The notes beneath the pieces were generated by a model, which saw only the letters and a program-made list of their open reading frames with translations, was not told where the DNA came from and did no database searches. 64,000 nt of DNA from CFX2 sp014338005 (GTDB lineage Bacteria; Chloroflexota; Anaerolineae; Aggregatilineales; Phototrophicaceae). The translations under genes were made by a program, and so were the position numbers. Of this stretch, positions 42,653 through 51,577 are shown in pieces; position 1 is the first letter of the stretch; each line of letters starts with the position of its first letter. The stretch lies in the NCBI GenBank assembly GCA_030263555.1, contig SZPE01000007.1, forward strand, positions 1-64,000. Direction: 5' to 3'.

Positions 42653-43435
42653 ATGGTAATTTCACTTCCGTTCATCCTTTCCGCCATCAGCGCCGCCGCC
42701 AGCGGTTTTTTTGCGGCCTTGGTGCTGCGCCGCTGGTGGCAAAAACGCGCCCAGCGCCACCCCGCCCCGCATCTGCTGGCCTGGGGCATTGGTCTGCTGA
42801 TGTATTTCGTCGGCACGCTCGCCCAGGTGGTGCTGTCGCTGGTCTGGAGTCCATTGTTTTTCGCCCTGTGGTACTGGTGCGGCGCGCTGATGACGGCGGC
42901 CTGGCTGGGGCAGGGTACGGTGTACCTGCTGGTGCGGCGCGGCAACATCGCCCGCAACCTGCAAATGGCGCTCATCCTGGTCGGTGTGATGACGCTGCCC
43001 TGGACGCTGTTCCTGACGCCGCTCAACGAGGCGGCCTGGCGGCCCGGCGCGGACATGACCCAGATTTACCGCGACCATACCGACGAAAACGGCGTCGTGC
43101 AGCCCGGCATCATGGCCGGAGACGCGCGCGGCACGGTGCGCTTTTTCTCGCCCATCATGAACCTGTGGGGGACGATTGCGCTGGTGGGCGGGGCGATTTA
43201 TTCATCCATTCTGTTCCGGCGCAAACAAATCCTGCGCGACCGTATGGTCGGCAACTGGCTGATCGCGCTGGGCGGCCTGATGCCCGCGCTGGGCGGCGCG
43301 CTCATCCGCCTGGGCGACCCCTCGTTTAAGTACATGGGGGAAATGCTGGGTGCGATCATTATTTTTGCCGGTTTTCTGCTGGCGACCCGCGAGGCCGAAG
43401 CGCCCACGCCGCGGCGCTCGGAAGTTTCAGCGTGA
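42653..43435 (+). CDS. Polytopic membrane protein, unknown family
   Basis: A 260-residue protein with about seven hydrophobic segments, such as ILSAISAAASGFFAALVL (8-25), GIGLLMYFVGTLAQVVLSLV, MALILVGVMTLPWTLFL and MLGAIIIFAGFLLA. Between the fourth and fifth helices is an extracytoplasmic or loop stretch (GADMTQIYRDHTDENGVVQP). No known family signature was recognised. It ends in a GTGA overlap with the next membrane protein gene, so the two are made together and may form a complex. Confidence 0.72.
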   Translation: MVISLPFILSAISAAASGFFAALVLRRWWQKRAQRHPAPHLLAWGIGLLMYFVGTLAQVVLSLVWSPLFFALWYWCGALMTAAWLGQGTVYLLVRRGNIARNLQMALILVGVMTLPWTLFLTPLNEAAWRPGADMTQIYRDHTDENGVVQPGIMAGDARGTVRFFSPIMNLWGTIALVGGAIYSSILFRRKQILRDRMVGNWLIALGGLMPALGGALIRLGDPSFKYMGEMLGAIIIFAGFLLATREAEAPTPRRSEVSA

Positions 43436-43833
43436 ATCTCGGCCAGCTTTATCTGTTCCTCCAGCCCTTGCACTACTGGCTCAGCCGCGCCGGGCTGGCG
43501 GCGGCGCTGGTGATGGCGCTGGTCGGCATTTACATCGGCATCATCCGCAAAGGCGACGTGACGCGCTGGTTCCGGCGGGCTACTTACACCGTCGCCGGGG
43601 TGATGGTGGTGCAGGCTCTCATCGGCGCGATCATGTATTTTATCATCGGCGCGCGTCCCTACGAAGAAGTCCACCTCATTTACGGCTTGGCGGCGGTGCT
43701 GGCGCTGCCGTTTTTCATCTTCGTGGAGGTAACGGCCCGCAAGCGCCCGGCGATGGGCAGCTACATCTGGGGATTTTTTATCCTGGCGGGGGTGCTGGTT
43801 CGCAGCATCATGACCGGCGCGGCGGGGGGATAA
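43432..43833 (+). CDS. Small four-helix membrane protein, coupled to the preceding gene
   Basis: A 133-residue protein with four hydrophobic segments (about 17-38, 50-72, 76-94 and 103-125). The GTG start overlaps the stop of the preceding gene by four bases, so translation is coupled. Conserved-looking polar residues around IRKGDVTRWFRRATYTVAGV and FVEVTARKRPAMGSYIW might be cofactor- or partner-contact sites. No family was recognised. Confidence 0.68.
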   Translation: MNLGQLYLFLQPLHYWLSRAGLAAALVMALVGIYIGIIRKGDVTRWFRRATYTVAGVMVVQALIGAIMYFIIGARPYEEVHLIYGLAAVLALPFFIFVEVTARKRPAMGSYIWGFFILAGVLVRSIMTGAAGG

Positions 43834-43837
43834 AAAA

Positions 43838-43864
43838 CGGCCAGGGTTTTTGAAGCCCTGGCCG
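43838..43864 (-). terminator. Rho-independent terminator of the GIN-domain gene
   Basis: CGGCCAGGG and CCCTGGCCG form a perfect 9-base stem with a 9-base loop; on the minus strand it is followed by TTTTTT. It lies 13 bases past the stop of the minus-strand gene and also separates it from the convergent membrane genes. Confidence 0.88.
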
Positions 43865-43876
43865 CTGCAATGCGCG

Positions 43877-44731
43877 TTACTGCTGCGTGATGCTGCCGGC
43901 GCTGGTATCGTTGGCCGTCACCTGCGGGCTGCCGCTGTAGAAAATCGAACCGCTGCCGCTAACGGTCGCATCCAGCCGGTCGCTGACTTTCACCCGGATG
44001 TCGCCGGCGCTGCTGGTAACAGCCTTGACGTTCGCGCTCTCCAGGTTTTGCGCGTCGTAGTCGCCCGACCCACTCACTTCAATGTCCTGTTCGTCTGCCG
44101 TCCCGGCCAGCGCGGCGTTACCGGCGCTGGACAGCCGGGCAGCGATTTTTCCGGCGCTGACCGCCTTCAGATCGGCGCTGCCGGAGCCGCTGCTGGTTAG
44201 GTTGAGGTTCTGGCATTCGACGCGCTCGGCGGTAACATCGCCCGCGCTGCTGATGGTGATGCTCAGATCGTTTTGTACGTTAATCGTTCCCAGGCGTAAA
44301 TCGCCCGAACCGGACACCACAATTGTCAGCGCGGCGGTTTCCAGCCGGTCAAGTTCGGCATCACCGGAGCTGGCGAGCGTCAGCGCGTTCAGGTCTTTGA
44401 CCGTCAACCGGTAGATGATACCCTGGCGGGTATTGAAACTGCTGCCCGGTTTCGTCCCCAGCGTCAGTTTGCCGTTCTGGACATCGCTGGTCAGCAGCGG
44501 CAGGATATTATCGTCGGTTTCGATGGTCAGCGCCTCAGCTTCGCCCTGCTCAATGACCAGGCTGCCGCTGGTAGTCAGCTCAACCGCCTGGAAGCCGTTT
44601 ACATCGCGGCTTTCGGTGACAATTTTGCCCGATCCCTGGGTGATGTTGAGGTTTGACGTGACCGTATTACCGCAGGCCGCCGCCAGCAGCGCCAGCAGAC
44701 CGGCCACGATGATAAAACGTTTTGCAAGCAT
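43877..44731 (-). CDS. Lipoprotein with GIN domain (DUF2807 family)
   Basis: The signal peptide ends with a lipobox (LAAAC-G, Cys at about residue 20). The mature protein is a DUF2807/'head GIN' beta-helix: GKIVTESRDVNGFQAVELTT, then SGSLVIEQGEAEALTIETDD at the start and repeated strands with SSGDAEL, SGSGDLRLG, SAGDVTAE and SGSGDYDAQ. This family is exported and its role is not established. The start at 44731 puts the signal peptide at the N-terminus; 44767 would add 12 residues. It has its own terminator. Confidence 0.83.
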   Translation of the reverse strand: MLAKRFIIVAGLLALLAAACGNTVTSNLNITQGSGKIVTESRDVNGFQAVELTTSGSLVIEQGEAEALTIETDDNILPLLTSDVQNGKLTLGTKPGSSFNTRQGIIYRLTVKDLNALTLASSGDAELDRLETAALTIVVSGSGDLRLGTINVQNDLSITISSAGDVTAERVECQNLNLTSSGSGSADLKAVSAGKIAARLSSAGNAALAGTADEQDIEVSGSGDYDAQNLESANVKAVTSSAGDIRVKVSDRLDATVSGSGSIFYSGSPQVTANDTSAGSITQQ

Positions 44732-44808
44732 GGTGTGGAATGTTCCCCTTAAGGATAGACTCTGCATTTTATACGACTTCTGCGCTCATAAAGTTGCGGC
44801 GGGATGGC

Positions 44809-45624
44809 CTACGGGCGCTCCGGCAGGGCGGCGCAGCCTGCATCTAGCGTTAAAAATTCGCCGGCCACCCAACCTTCCCGTCCCTGGTAAACGGCATACC
44901 ACCAGGTCGAGTCCGCGCTGCGCCCCAACAGGGTCAGCGTGGCGTTAAACGGGATAGAGGCCAGAACCGGCGCACCGGTGGTCGGCCCGGCGCGCAGGTT
45001 GAGGTTGTAGTTAACCACCGCTGTACATGGGTTGGATGCGGCCTGGGTCGGTGTGGGGGTATCGGTGGCGAACAGCGGGCGGGTGGGTGTGGCCGTCGGG
45101 CGCGGCGTGCGGGTGAAGGTCGGCGTCCAGGTGAGCGTGGGCGTGGCCGTCTGCGCCGGTGTGGGTGTATAAACCGGCGAAGGGCTGGTGACGCCCAGCA
45201 GCGTGAACGGTGTCGGCGTAAGGAGCAGGCGCTCCGCCGTCAGCGGAACGGTCACGGTGGCGGCGGCCAGCAGCAGGCTTACGCCCAACGCCAGCGCCCC
45301 GCGCGAGTTTTTTAACCCGTTCGACCGGCGCGCCTCGACCGCAAGGGCGATCAAACCGACCAGCGCCAGCAGCCCCGCCGCCCCCAGGGACAGCGCATAA
45401 GCCAGCCGCACAAACCGCGCCGTCAGGGCGGCAGCGATCAGCCCGGCCAGCGGCAGCAGCGCCGCCAGAAAAGCCAGCAGCGTATGGACAAAACCGACTC
45501 GCTCACGGCGGCGGATGGTTTGCAGCGCCGTATTGCCCACCAGCAGCAGGGCGAACAAAACACCGGCAGCGGCCAGCAGCGCCCCCACAACACCGTCTCC
45601 ATAAATGCTTTCACCAGCTATCAT
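44809..45624 (-). CDS. Multi-helix membrane protein with Thr/Pro linker and C-terminal SH3b domain
   Basis: Four or five hydrophobic segments (about residues 10-32, 45-66, 72-95 and 112-130) are followed by a Thr/Pro-rich linker (about 140-190, TPTPAQTATPTLTWTPTFTR). A bacterial SH3 domain follows (about 200-262: NYNLNLRAGPTTGAPVLASI, then WWYAVYQGREGWVAGEFL). SH3b domains commonly bind peptidoglycan or peptides, so the C-terminus is probably extracytoplasmic. No enzyme domain is present. It is monocistronic, 78 bases from the GIN-domain gene's start. Confidence 0.75.
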   Translation of the reverse strand: MIAGESIYGDGVVGALLAAAGVLFALLLVGNTALQTIRRRERVGFVHTLLAFLAALLPLAGLIAAALTARFVRLAYALSLGAAGLLALVGLIALAVEARRSNGLKNSRGALALGVSLLLAAATVTVPLTAERLLLTPTPFTLLGVTSPSPVYTPTPAQTATPTLTWTPTFTRTPRPTATPTRPLFATDTPTPTQAASNPCTAVVNYNLNLRAGPTTGAPVLASIPFNATLTLLGRSADSTWWYAVYQGREGWVAGEFLTLDAGCAALPERP

Positions 45625-45722
45625 TATCCGTTCGGATGCGGCGGCTGTCCATAGGATGCGCCGGGATAATTACGGCTTTCTCATCAGCCGTGCCGGGCGA
45701 CGCAGTTCATGGGGTGCCGGTA

Positions 45723-46295
45723 TTACGGTTTTAGTCCCAGTTTTTCCACCAGCGCGTCCAGCTTCGCCAGCAGCTCCTGCGGCTGGCCGTCATTGAGCAG
45801 CGTATAGTCGGCGATGGCGATGGGGCCGCCTTTTTCCAGCGTTTCGATTTCCTGGTGGTCGCGGGTTTCGGCTTCCTCCGGCGTGAGCGGGCGCTCTGAC
45901 CGACCGGAGAGCCGCCGGTAGCGTTCGTCGCGCGTGCTGACGACGGCCACTACCACCATCGCCGCGCCCAGTTCCGTCCGCAGCGTTTTGTACTCGCTAA
46001 AGCTGTACAGGCCGTCAATCACGATGCTGCGGTGGGTCGCCAGGGCGGCCTTCAGCAGCGGCAGCGCACGCCGGGCGATGGCGTCCATACCCTCGTCGCG
46101 CCGGAACTGCTCCCGCACGATGCGTTCGTTTTCCGGCGTTACCGGCCAGCCGCGCCGGGAAACTTCGTTCACGACGATTCCACCAAACCGGAATTGAAAA
46201 AAACCGCGTTCTTCCAGATGTTTGGCGCACAGAGTTTTACCCGCGCCCGGCATCCCGACCAACGCCAGCGCCTGGGGTGACTGCGTATTATCCAT
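45723..46295 (-). CDS. P-loop nucleotide kinase-like protein (AAA / dephospho-CoA-kinase-like fold)
   Basis: Walker A GMPGAGKT (residues 14-21), followed by CAKHLEERGFFQFRFGGIVV, and a lid-like region rich in Arg (RDERYRRLSGRSERPLTPEE) resemble small nucleotide or CoA-precursor kinases. The IADYTLLNDGQPQELLAKLD end is typical of that group. The specific substrate is not known. The ATG at 46295 is used; a minus-strand TATAAT (46338-46333) lies about 38 bases upstream. Divergent from the ATPase gene at 46439. Confidence 0.75.
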   Translation of the reverse strand: MDNTQSPQALALVGMPGAGKTLCAKHLEERGFFQFRFGGIVVNEVSRRGWPVTPENERIVREQFRRDEGMDAIARRALPLLKAALATHRSIVIDGLYSFSEYKTLRTELGAAMVVVAVVSTRDERYRRLSGRSERPLTPEEAETRDHQEIETLEKGGPIAIADYTLLNDGQPQELLAKLDALVEKLGLKP

Positions 46296-46393
46296 GAACG
46301 GCCTCAGTTGATTCTTCTGCGTGAGTGATGGCATTATAATCGTTTTAGGCCGCATTTTCCGCACCCAGTTTGCGGCATGAGACAAAGCATTGG

Positions 46394-46400
46394 TTATAAT
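46394..46400 (+). promoter_or_regulatory. -10 element of the AAA ATPase gene
   Basis: GTTATAAT at 46393-46400 (TATAAT 46395-46400) lies 38 bases before the ATG at 46439. No good -35 is visible. The same arrangement recurs upstream of several other genes (20290, 51733, 59653). Confidence 0.5.
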
Positions 46401-46438
46401 CGCCATTACAGCCGAGATCAGCTACAAAGGCCCGGACG

Positions 46439-47773
46439 ATGGTCGAACACACTCCGCCGGTCAACCCTTATCATCCCCACACAGATGGCAGCGCGCTGGC
46501 GCTTATCCCCTTTGCAGGGCGGCAGAAGGCTTTCGAGCGCCTGTACCAGCAGCTTACCGACCCGCTCAAGTCAGAAGTCACCGTCCTGTTGGGACGGCAG
46601 GGCGTCGGCAAGACGGCGCTTCTCCAGCATTTTCACCCCTTTTTCGACGAAACCTTCGTCAGCACTTATGTGCCGCTGGGCCACCTGCCGCTGAAAAGCG
46701 AGGCTGTCTGGCTGAAGGCATTGGCCCGGCGCATCACGGGCGTGCTGATCGAGCGCAGTTTTACGCTGGCGCGGCTGCCGGAGAAAACGCCGAACGACAG
46801 CAAAATACGCGCCTGGTTTGAGGAAAGCTACCTGCTGGAGGTATTCAACATCATCCGGCGGCACCGGCGGCTGGTGCTGCTGCTGGATGACGCCGAACAC
46901 CTGCTGCGCGCTGTTGAGGAAGGGCAGCTTCCGCCGGATAGTTTTGAGTACCTGTACCGCCTGCTGGCGGGTTATCGCCAGTTGGGGATGGTTTTAACGC
47001 TGGACGCGCGTTCCGAGTCCCAGGTCAGCAAACTGAGTCCGCTGGCAGCAGTCACCGGCGTCTTCCGGCTGACCAACCTTTCGCCGGAGGAAAGCGCCTG
47101 GCTGCTGCGCGAGCCGGTTCACAGGTTTTACACCGTCAGCGAGGAGGCCGCCGCCGCCGCTTACCGGGCGACCGGCGGCCAGCCGCGCCTGCTTCAGCGG
47201 TTCGGCGCGGCGCTGTATCGCCAGTGGGAAACGCAGCCGGAACAGCGCACGTTTGAGCCGGAGCAGATCAAGGCGGTTTTCCCGGTGGTTTATGCAGAAA
47301 GTGAAGAAGAATTCCGGCAGACCTGGTTGGAGTTGAGCCAGACCGAACGGCTGACACTGACGGCCATCGCCGGGCGGCTGTTTGATGACCCACTTGCGCC
47401 CATTAACGCGGCGGAGATTGCGGCCTGGCTGGTGGAAACCGATTATCCGCTGGACATTACCGCCGTTAATGCGGCGCTCCGCAGCCTGGAATACCGCGAA
47501 ATTTTGACCGGCAGCCCGCTTCAGATCGGCGCGGGGCTGGTGCAGACCTGGCTGCTGGAAAATGCCCGTTTAGACTCCCTGGTCAAACCCGCGCCGCCCG
47601 ACCAGCCGCCGCCATCCCCCCGGCTCGACCGGCGAATGGTGGCGCTTGCGATTTTCATCCTGGCGGTCGTTTTCCTGGCGCTGATTTTCGTCCTGGCGGG
47701 TGGGAATGCCCCGGTAAGCGGCGGTGCTGCTGCGCCGCCGACCGTCACGCTGGCCGTCACCGTTTCGCCATAA
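46439..47773 (+). CDS. ORC/STAND-like AAA ATPase with C-terminal membrane anchor
   Basis: A 444-residue protein with Walker A GRQGVGKT (52-59) and Walker B LVLLLDDAEH (Asp150-Asp151). The ALIPFAGRQKAFERLYQQL opening is typical of Cdc6/STAND-like ATPases, in which a winged-helix region follows (about 290-385, QTERLTLTAIAGRLFDD and AINAAEIAAWL-like). A single C-terminal helix (about 402-425, VALAIFILAVVFLALIFVLA) and a Pro/Thr/Val tail would anchor it. No effector domain is fused, so it may recruit a partner. Its job cannot be deduced from the neighbours. Confidence 0.75.
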   Translation: MVEHTPPVNPYHPHTDGSALALIPFAGRQKAFERLYQQLTDPLKSEVTVLLGRQGVGKTALLQHFHPFFDETFVSTYVPLGHLPLKSEAVWLKALARRITGVLIERSFTLARLPEKTPNDSKIRAWFEESYLLEVFNIIRRHRRLVLLLDDAEHLLRAVEEGQLPPDSFEYLYRLLAGYRQLGMVLTLDARSESQVSKLSPLAAVTGVFRLTNLSPEESAWLLREPVHRFYTVSEEAAAAAYRATGGQPRLLQRFGAALYRQWETQPEQRTFEPEQIKAVFPVVYAESEEEFRQTWLELSQTERLTLTAIAGRLFDDPLAPINAAEIAAWLVETDYPLDITAVNAALRSLEYREILTGSPLQIGAGLVQTWLLENARLDSLVKPAPPDQPPPSPRLDRRMVALAIFILAVVFLALIFVLAGGNAPVSGGAAAPPTVTLAVTVSP

Positions 47774-47927
47774 AATCATGGGACGGGACGTGGGGAATGC
47801 GCCTTCGCCCCTTTCTCTCATACGTGACGCTCTGCTGGTGTTTCTTTCTGCGATGTCAATAGGTCTGGCGGCAAAGATGTATTTATGTGTGATTCGTAAA
47901 CATCATTTCAATCGCTAACATAGGCGA

Positions 47928-48115
47928 GTGAACGATGAAATCAAGCAACGATTAACATGGGTCAAGCTCTACAAACAGACGCAGGATGCCGGGTTAGTCT
48001 GCCGTCGCTGTGGCATTTATTTCACGACCAACCTTGCGGAAGTGGTGGCGGCGTTATCAGGAACACGGTGAGGCAGGTCAGCGCAGCCTCAGTCGCCGGC
48101 CCCATCAATCTTTAC
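47928..48115 (+). pseudogene. N-terminal remnant of an IS481-like transposase, frameshifted
   Basis: From the GTG at 47928 the frame encodes VNDEIKQRLTWVKLYKQTQD and AGLVCRRCGI, the opening helix-turn-helix region of IS481-type transposases. After that the homologous sequence continues in another frame as SRPTLRKWWRRYQEHGEAGQ and RSLSRRPHQS, showing a small insertion near base 48020. The catalytic DDE domain is completely missing. The rest of the gap (47774-47927 and 48116-48179) shows nothing recognisable, and no terminal repeats were found. Confidence 0.75.
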
Positions 48116-48179
48116 TTGGCTCATCCCATGTATGCGCCACCTTCAACTGCGTAAGTCTTAATATATTTCAAAAAGTATA

Positions 48180-49790
48180 CTACATCCTGAACACCCCATA
48201 CCGCGTCGCCTCGCTCGCCCGGTTCAAACATGCGCTGAGGGCTAATCCTAGCACGCGGCGGGTTTCCGGCGGGTCGAGGATGCCGTCATCCCACAGGCGG
48301 GCGGTCGAATAATACGGGCTGCCCTCGCGTTCGTATTTGTCCAGAATCGGCTGCTTGAAGGCGGCCTGCTCGTCGGGCGGCATGTCCGGCTGGCCGCCCC
48401 GCGCCAGTTGGTCGCGCTTGATGGTCAGCAGCACGTTGGCGGCCTGCTCGCCGCCCATCACGCTGATGCGCGCATTCGGCCACATCCACAAAAAACGCGG
48501 CGCGTAGGCCCGCCCGCACATGCCGTAATTGCCCGCGCCAAAACTGCCGCCGATGATGACCGTCAGCTTCGGCACGCTGGCGTTGGCGACGGCATGAACC
48601 ATCTTCGCGCCGTCTTTGGCGATGCCGCGCTGCTCGTATTCCTTGCCGACCATGAAGCCGGTGATGTTCTGCAAAAACAGCAGCGGAATGTTCCGCGCCG
48701 TACACAGTTCGATGAAGTGCGCGCCCTTTAACGCGCTCTCGCTGAATAACACGCCGTTGTTAGCGATGATGCCGACCGGATACCCTTCGATGCGCGCGAA
48801 GCCGGTGACGAGCGTTGTGCCGTAGTCGGCTTTAAACTCGCGGAAGCGGCTGCCGTCCACCAGCCGGGCGATCACCTCGCGCGCGTCGTAGCTTTCGCGG
48901 AAGCTGGTCGGGATGATGCCGTACAGTTCTTCAGGGTCGTAGAGCGGCGCTTCCGGCGGGGTGATGTCCCAGGCGGCCTGTTTTTTGCGGTTGAGCGTTT
49001 CGACGATGCCGCGCACGATCTCCAGCGCGTGCGGGTCGTCCTCGGCGAAGTGGTCGGCCACGCCGGAAAGATGTGTATGCACGTAAGCACCGCCCAGTTC
49101 CTCGGCGCTCACTTCCTCACCGGTGGCGGCCTTCACCAGCGGCGGCCCGCCCAGGAAGATCGTCCCCGTACCTTTCACAATCACCGTTTCGTCGGACATC
49201 GCCGGCACGTAAGCGCCGCCCGCCGTGCAGCTTCCCATCACGGCGCTGATCTGCGGGATGCCCGCCGCGCTCATCACCGCCTGGTTGTAAAAGATGCGCC
49301 CGAAGTCGTCGGCGTCCGGGAACACCTCGTCCTGCATGGGCAGGAACGCGCCGCCGCTGTCCACCAGGTAGATGCAGGGCAGGTTGTTTTCCAGCGCGAT
49401 CTGCTGCGCGCGCAGGTGTTTTTTGACGGTCATGGGAAAATACGTGCCGCCCTTCACGGTCGCGTCATTGGCGACGATCAGACACTCCAGCCCGCTCACC
49501 CGCCCGATGCCGGTGACGATGCCCGCCGCCGGGGCCTCACCGCCGTACAGTTCCCAGGCCGCCAGCGGCGACAGTTCCAGGAAGGGCGAGCCGGGGTCGA
49601 GCAGCCGGTCTATCCGGTCGCGCACGAACAGTTTGCCCTGCTCGCGGTGGCGCTGCCGGTACTGCGGCCCGCCGCCGGACCGCACCTGCGCCAGGCGTTC
49701 GCGCAGTTCGGCGGCCAGGGCGCGGTTGTGCGCCGCGTTGTGCCGGAAGCGATTTTCGGACGGGGAGACATGCGAGTCGAGCGTTTCCAT
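48180..49790 (-). CDS. mccB: Acyl-CoA carboxylase carboxyltransferase subunit, methylcrotonyl-CoA-carboxylase type
   Basis: The 536-residue beta subunit carries both halves of the crotonase-like carboxyltransferase fold. Diagnostic stretches are VDSGGAFLPMQDEVFPDADD, MGSCTAGGAYVPAMSDE, VKGTGTIFLGGPPLVKAATG, ITGFMVGKEYEQRGIAKDGA and IIGGSFGAGNYGMCGRAYAP, which match methylcrotonyl-CoA carboxylases (leucine breakdown) better than propionyl- or acetyl-CoA carboxylases. Geranyl-CoA carboxylase is a close alternative. The biotinylated alpha subunit is not adjacent, so it must be encoded elsewhere or the gene is orphaned. Divergent from the GT2 gene. Confidence 0.88.
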   Translation of the reverse strand: METLDSHVSPSENRFRHNAAHNRALAAELRERLAQVRSGGGPQYRQRHREQGKLFVRDRIDRLLDPGSPFLELSPLAAWELYGGEAPAAGIVTGIGRVSGLECLIVANDATVKGGTYFPMTVKKHLRAQQIALENNLPCIYLVDSGGAFLPMQDEVFPDADDFGRIFYNQAVMSAAGIPQISAVMGSCTAGGAYVPAMSDETVIVKGTGTIFLGGPPLVKAATGEEVSAEELGGAYVHTHLSGVADHFAEDDPHALEIVRGIVETLNRKKQAAWDITPPEAPLYDPEELYGIIPTSFRESYDAREVIARLVDGSRFREFKADYGTTLVTGFARIEGYPVGIIANNGVLFSESALKGAHFIELCTARNIPLLFLQNITGFMVGKEYEQRGIAKDGAKMVHAVANASVPKLTVIIGGSFGAGNYGMCGRAYAPRFLWMWPNARISVMGGEQAANVLLTIKRDQLARGGQPDMPPDEQAAFKQPILDKYEREGSPYYSTARLWDDGILDPPETRRVLGLALSACLNRASEATRYGVFRM

Positions 49791-49859
49791 CGTGTGTTCA
49801 TCCTAAAGCCCATTCACCTGATTCGTTATTGTAGCGCAGAGTTAAAGCCGGGATAGAAA

Positions 49860-49887
49860 ATATCACAGTCTATTAACTTTGTGATAT
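49860..49887. promoter_or_regulatory. Palindromic element between divergent genes
   Basis: ATATCACA (49860-49867) and TGTGATAT (49880-49887) are exact inverse repeats with a 12-base A/T-rich spacer, in the 174-base gap between the carboxylase gene and the GT2 gene. The half-sites point the opposite way to a CRP site (TGTGA...TCACA). A closely related half (ATCACAGTCTAT) recurs at 51641, just after the GT2 terminator. Confidence 0.45.
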
Positions 49888-49964
49888 CTTTATCAAGGTG
49901 CAAGGCGGCATCCCCCTAAAATGAAAATTGAATGTTTGTTTGGTGATAGGATGACATAACATTT

Positions 49965-51548
49965 ATGGAACGGTCATTCTCGACGCAGGCTTCCGCACAT
50001 CCCGATTTAACACTGCCCGCCGATTCGCTCATCAAACGCTGGAAAATCGGCGCAGTTCTAGTAATCGTCATTGCTGTCATCGTTAACGCCATTCTGGGGA
50101 ACGTGCTGTTCACGCTGTTCGGGTGGGTTTCGATCACCATGTACGGCCTGGTGGTCATCGCGCGCAAGATCATCCAGATTTATCTGGCGATCAGCAGCAA
50201 TCGAAGCCGGCGGCTGACCGTCCGCCGCCCGCTGGTCGAGGAGTTCGCGCGTCAGTACCCTCACCTGGCCGACCGCGCCTATGCCCTGCTGCGGCAGAAT
50301 CAGCCCTACGAGGCGTTCAAAACGGCTTTCCTGCAGCTGCTGGAAGATGCCCACGACGAATACGAACTGCAATCGCTGGAAGAATCGCCCGCCCCAGGCC
50401 GCAGCGATACGCTGCCCTGGCTGTATAACTCCGTGTGGGTGCAGCGTAAGTGGGAACAGATTATGAGCAGCAGTTTCCCTTACATGCCCTATGTCGGCCT
50501 GGTCATCCCCACCTACCGCACCTCGAAGCTGGAACTTCAGCGGTTGGTCGAATCGCTCGAAAACCAGACCTACCCGCACCTGTGGGTGAGCATCGTGCTG
50601 AACGAAAACAGCGAGGAACTCAAATCCTTCACCCATAAGTTGATTCGCAAATATGGCGGCGGCAAATACATCCGCTTTGTCGAGCCGCGCAAAGGCAAAC
50701 GCAACGCCATGCGGATGGGTTTCGCCGATTTTCTGGATGACCCGCAGGTGAAGTACGTTTTTAATGTGGACTCCGACAGCAAACTGCACCCGGACGCCAT
50801 CGCCAACGCCGTCCGGCTGTTTGAGTCCGACCCGGACATCGGCTGTCTGACGGGTGATATTCACGTCGCCAACACCGACGTAAACCTGCTAACCCGCCTG
50901 ACGGCGCAGCGGTTTTTTTACGCCTTTAACGTGGAACGCGCGGCGCAGAACCGCTTTGACGCTGTGACGTGCATGAGCGGAGCTTTTATGGCCGTGCGGG
51001 CGCGTGTCCTGCGCGAAATTCTCAATCCCTGGGCCAACCAGCGGTTTCTGGGGCAGGCCTGCAACTTCGGCGACGACCGGCACATCTCGACGCTGGTGCT
51101 GGAACGCGGCCTGAAGTCGGTCTACTGCCCCGATTCGATTTCGTTGACGGACGTGCCGCACGAAATGCCGATGTGGAAGCGCCAGCAGACCCGCTGGGCG
51201 CGCAGTGCATGGCGCGAGACCCTCATCACGCTGCCCTGGCTGCACCGGCTGCCGCTGTGGATTGTTTTTGAAGTCGCCTATCTGCTGGTTTTCCCCTTCA
51301 TCCTGTGGGGCATTCTGATCGCGCTGGGCTACCGCGCCGTCATTTATGGGCCGCAGGTGCTGCTGCCGTATTTTGTGGTGGTCATCGCGCTGAATTTCAT
51401 CTTCAATGCTTTTTACGGCATCGTCGTCAACCGGGACTTCCGCTACCTGCTGGGGCCGCTGTATCTGTTTTACCAGTTCGTTTATCTACAGCCGCTCCGG
51501 CTGTGGGCGCTCATCTCGCTGGACATCACCCGCTGGGGGACGAAATAA
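49965..51548 (+). CDS. GT2-family processive-type glycosyltransferase (membrane)
   Basis: A 527-residue enzyme with two N-terminal helices (about 28-66), a GT2 catalytic domain (about 165-400) and three or four C-terminal helices (about 415-510). Key residues are in GLVIPTYRTSKLELQRLVES (nucleotide-sugar site), YVFNVDSDSKLHPDAI (DxD), then NFGDDRHISTLVLERGLKSV (GDDR) and the QQTRWARSAW signature (QxxRW). This set is typical of hyaluronan/chitin/cellulose-synthase-type polymerases that extrude the chain through their own membrane domain. The sugar is unknown. It is followed by its own terminator. Confidence 0.87.
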   Translation: MERSFSTQASAHPDLTLPADSLIKRWKIGAVLVIVIAVIVNAILGNVLFTLFGWVSITMYGLVVIARKIIQIYLAISSNRSRRLTVRRPLVEEFARQYPHLADRAYALLRQNQPYEAFKTAFLQLLEDAHDEYELQSLEESPAPGRSDTLPWLYNSVWVQRKWEQIMSSSFPYMPYVGLVIPTYRTSKLELQRLVESLENQTYPHLWVSIVLNENSEELKSFTHKLIRKYGGGKYIRFVEPRKGKRNAMRMGFADFLDDPQVKYVFNVDSDSKLHPDAIANAVRLFESDPDIGCLTGDIHVANTDVNLLTRLTAQRFFYAFNVERAAQNRFDAVTCMSGAFMAVRARVLREILNPWANQRFLGQACNFGDDRHISTLVLERGLKSVYCPDSISLTDVPHEMPMWKRQQTRWARSAWRETLITLPWLHRLPLWIVFEVAYLLVFPFILWGILIALGYRAVIYGPQVLLPYFVVVIALNFIFNAFYGIVVNRDFRYLLGPLYLFYQFVYLQPLRLWALISLDITRWGTK

Positions 51549-51577
51549 AACGCGCCGTTTTTGCCACCGTGTTTAAG

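Noticed and set aside
47774..48179. A complete insertion sequence
   Set aside because: Only the N-terminal part of a transposase remains; no catalytic domain or terminal inverted repeats were found.
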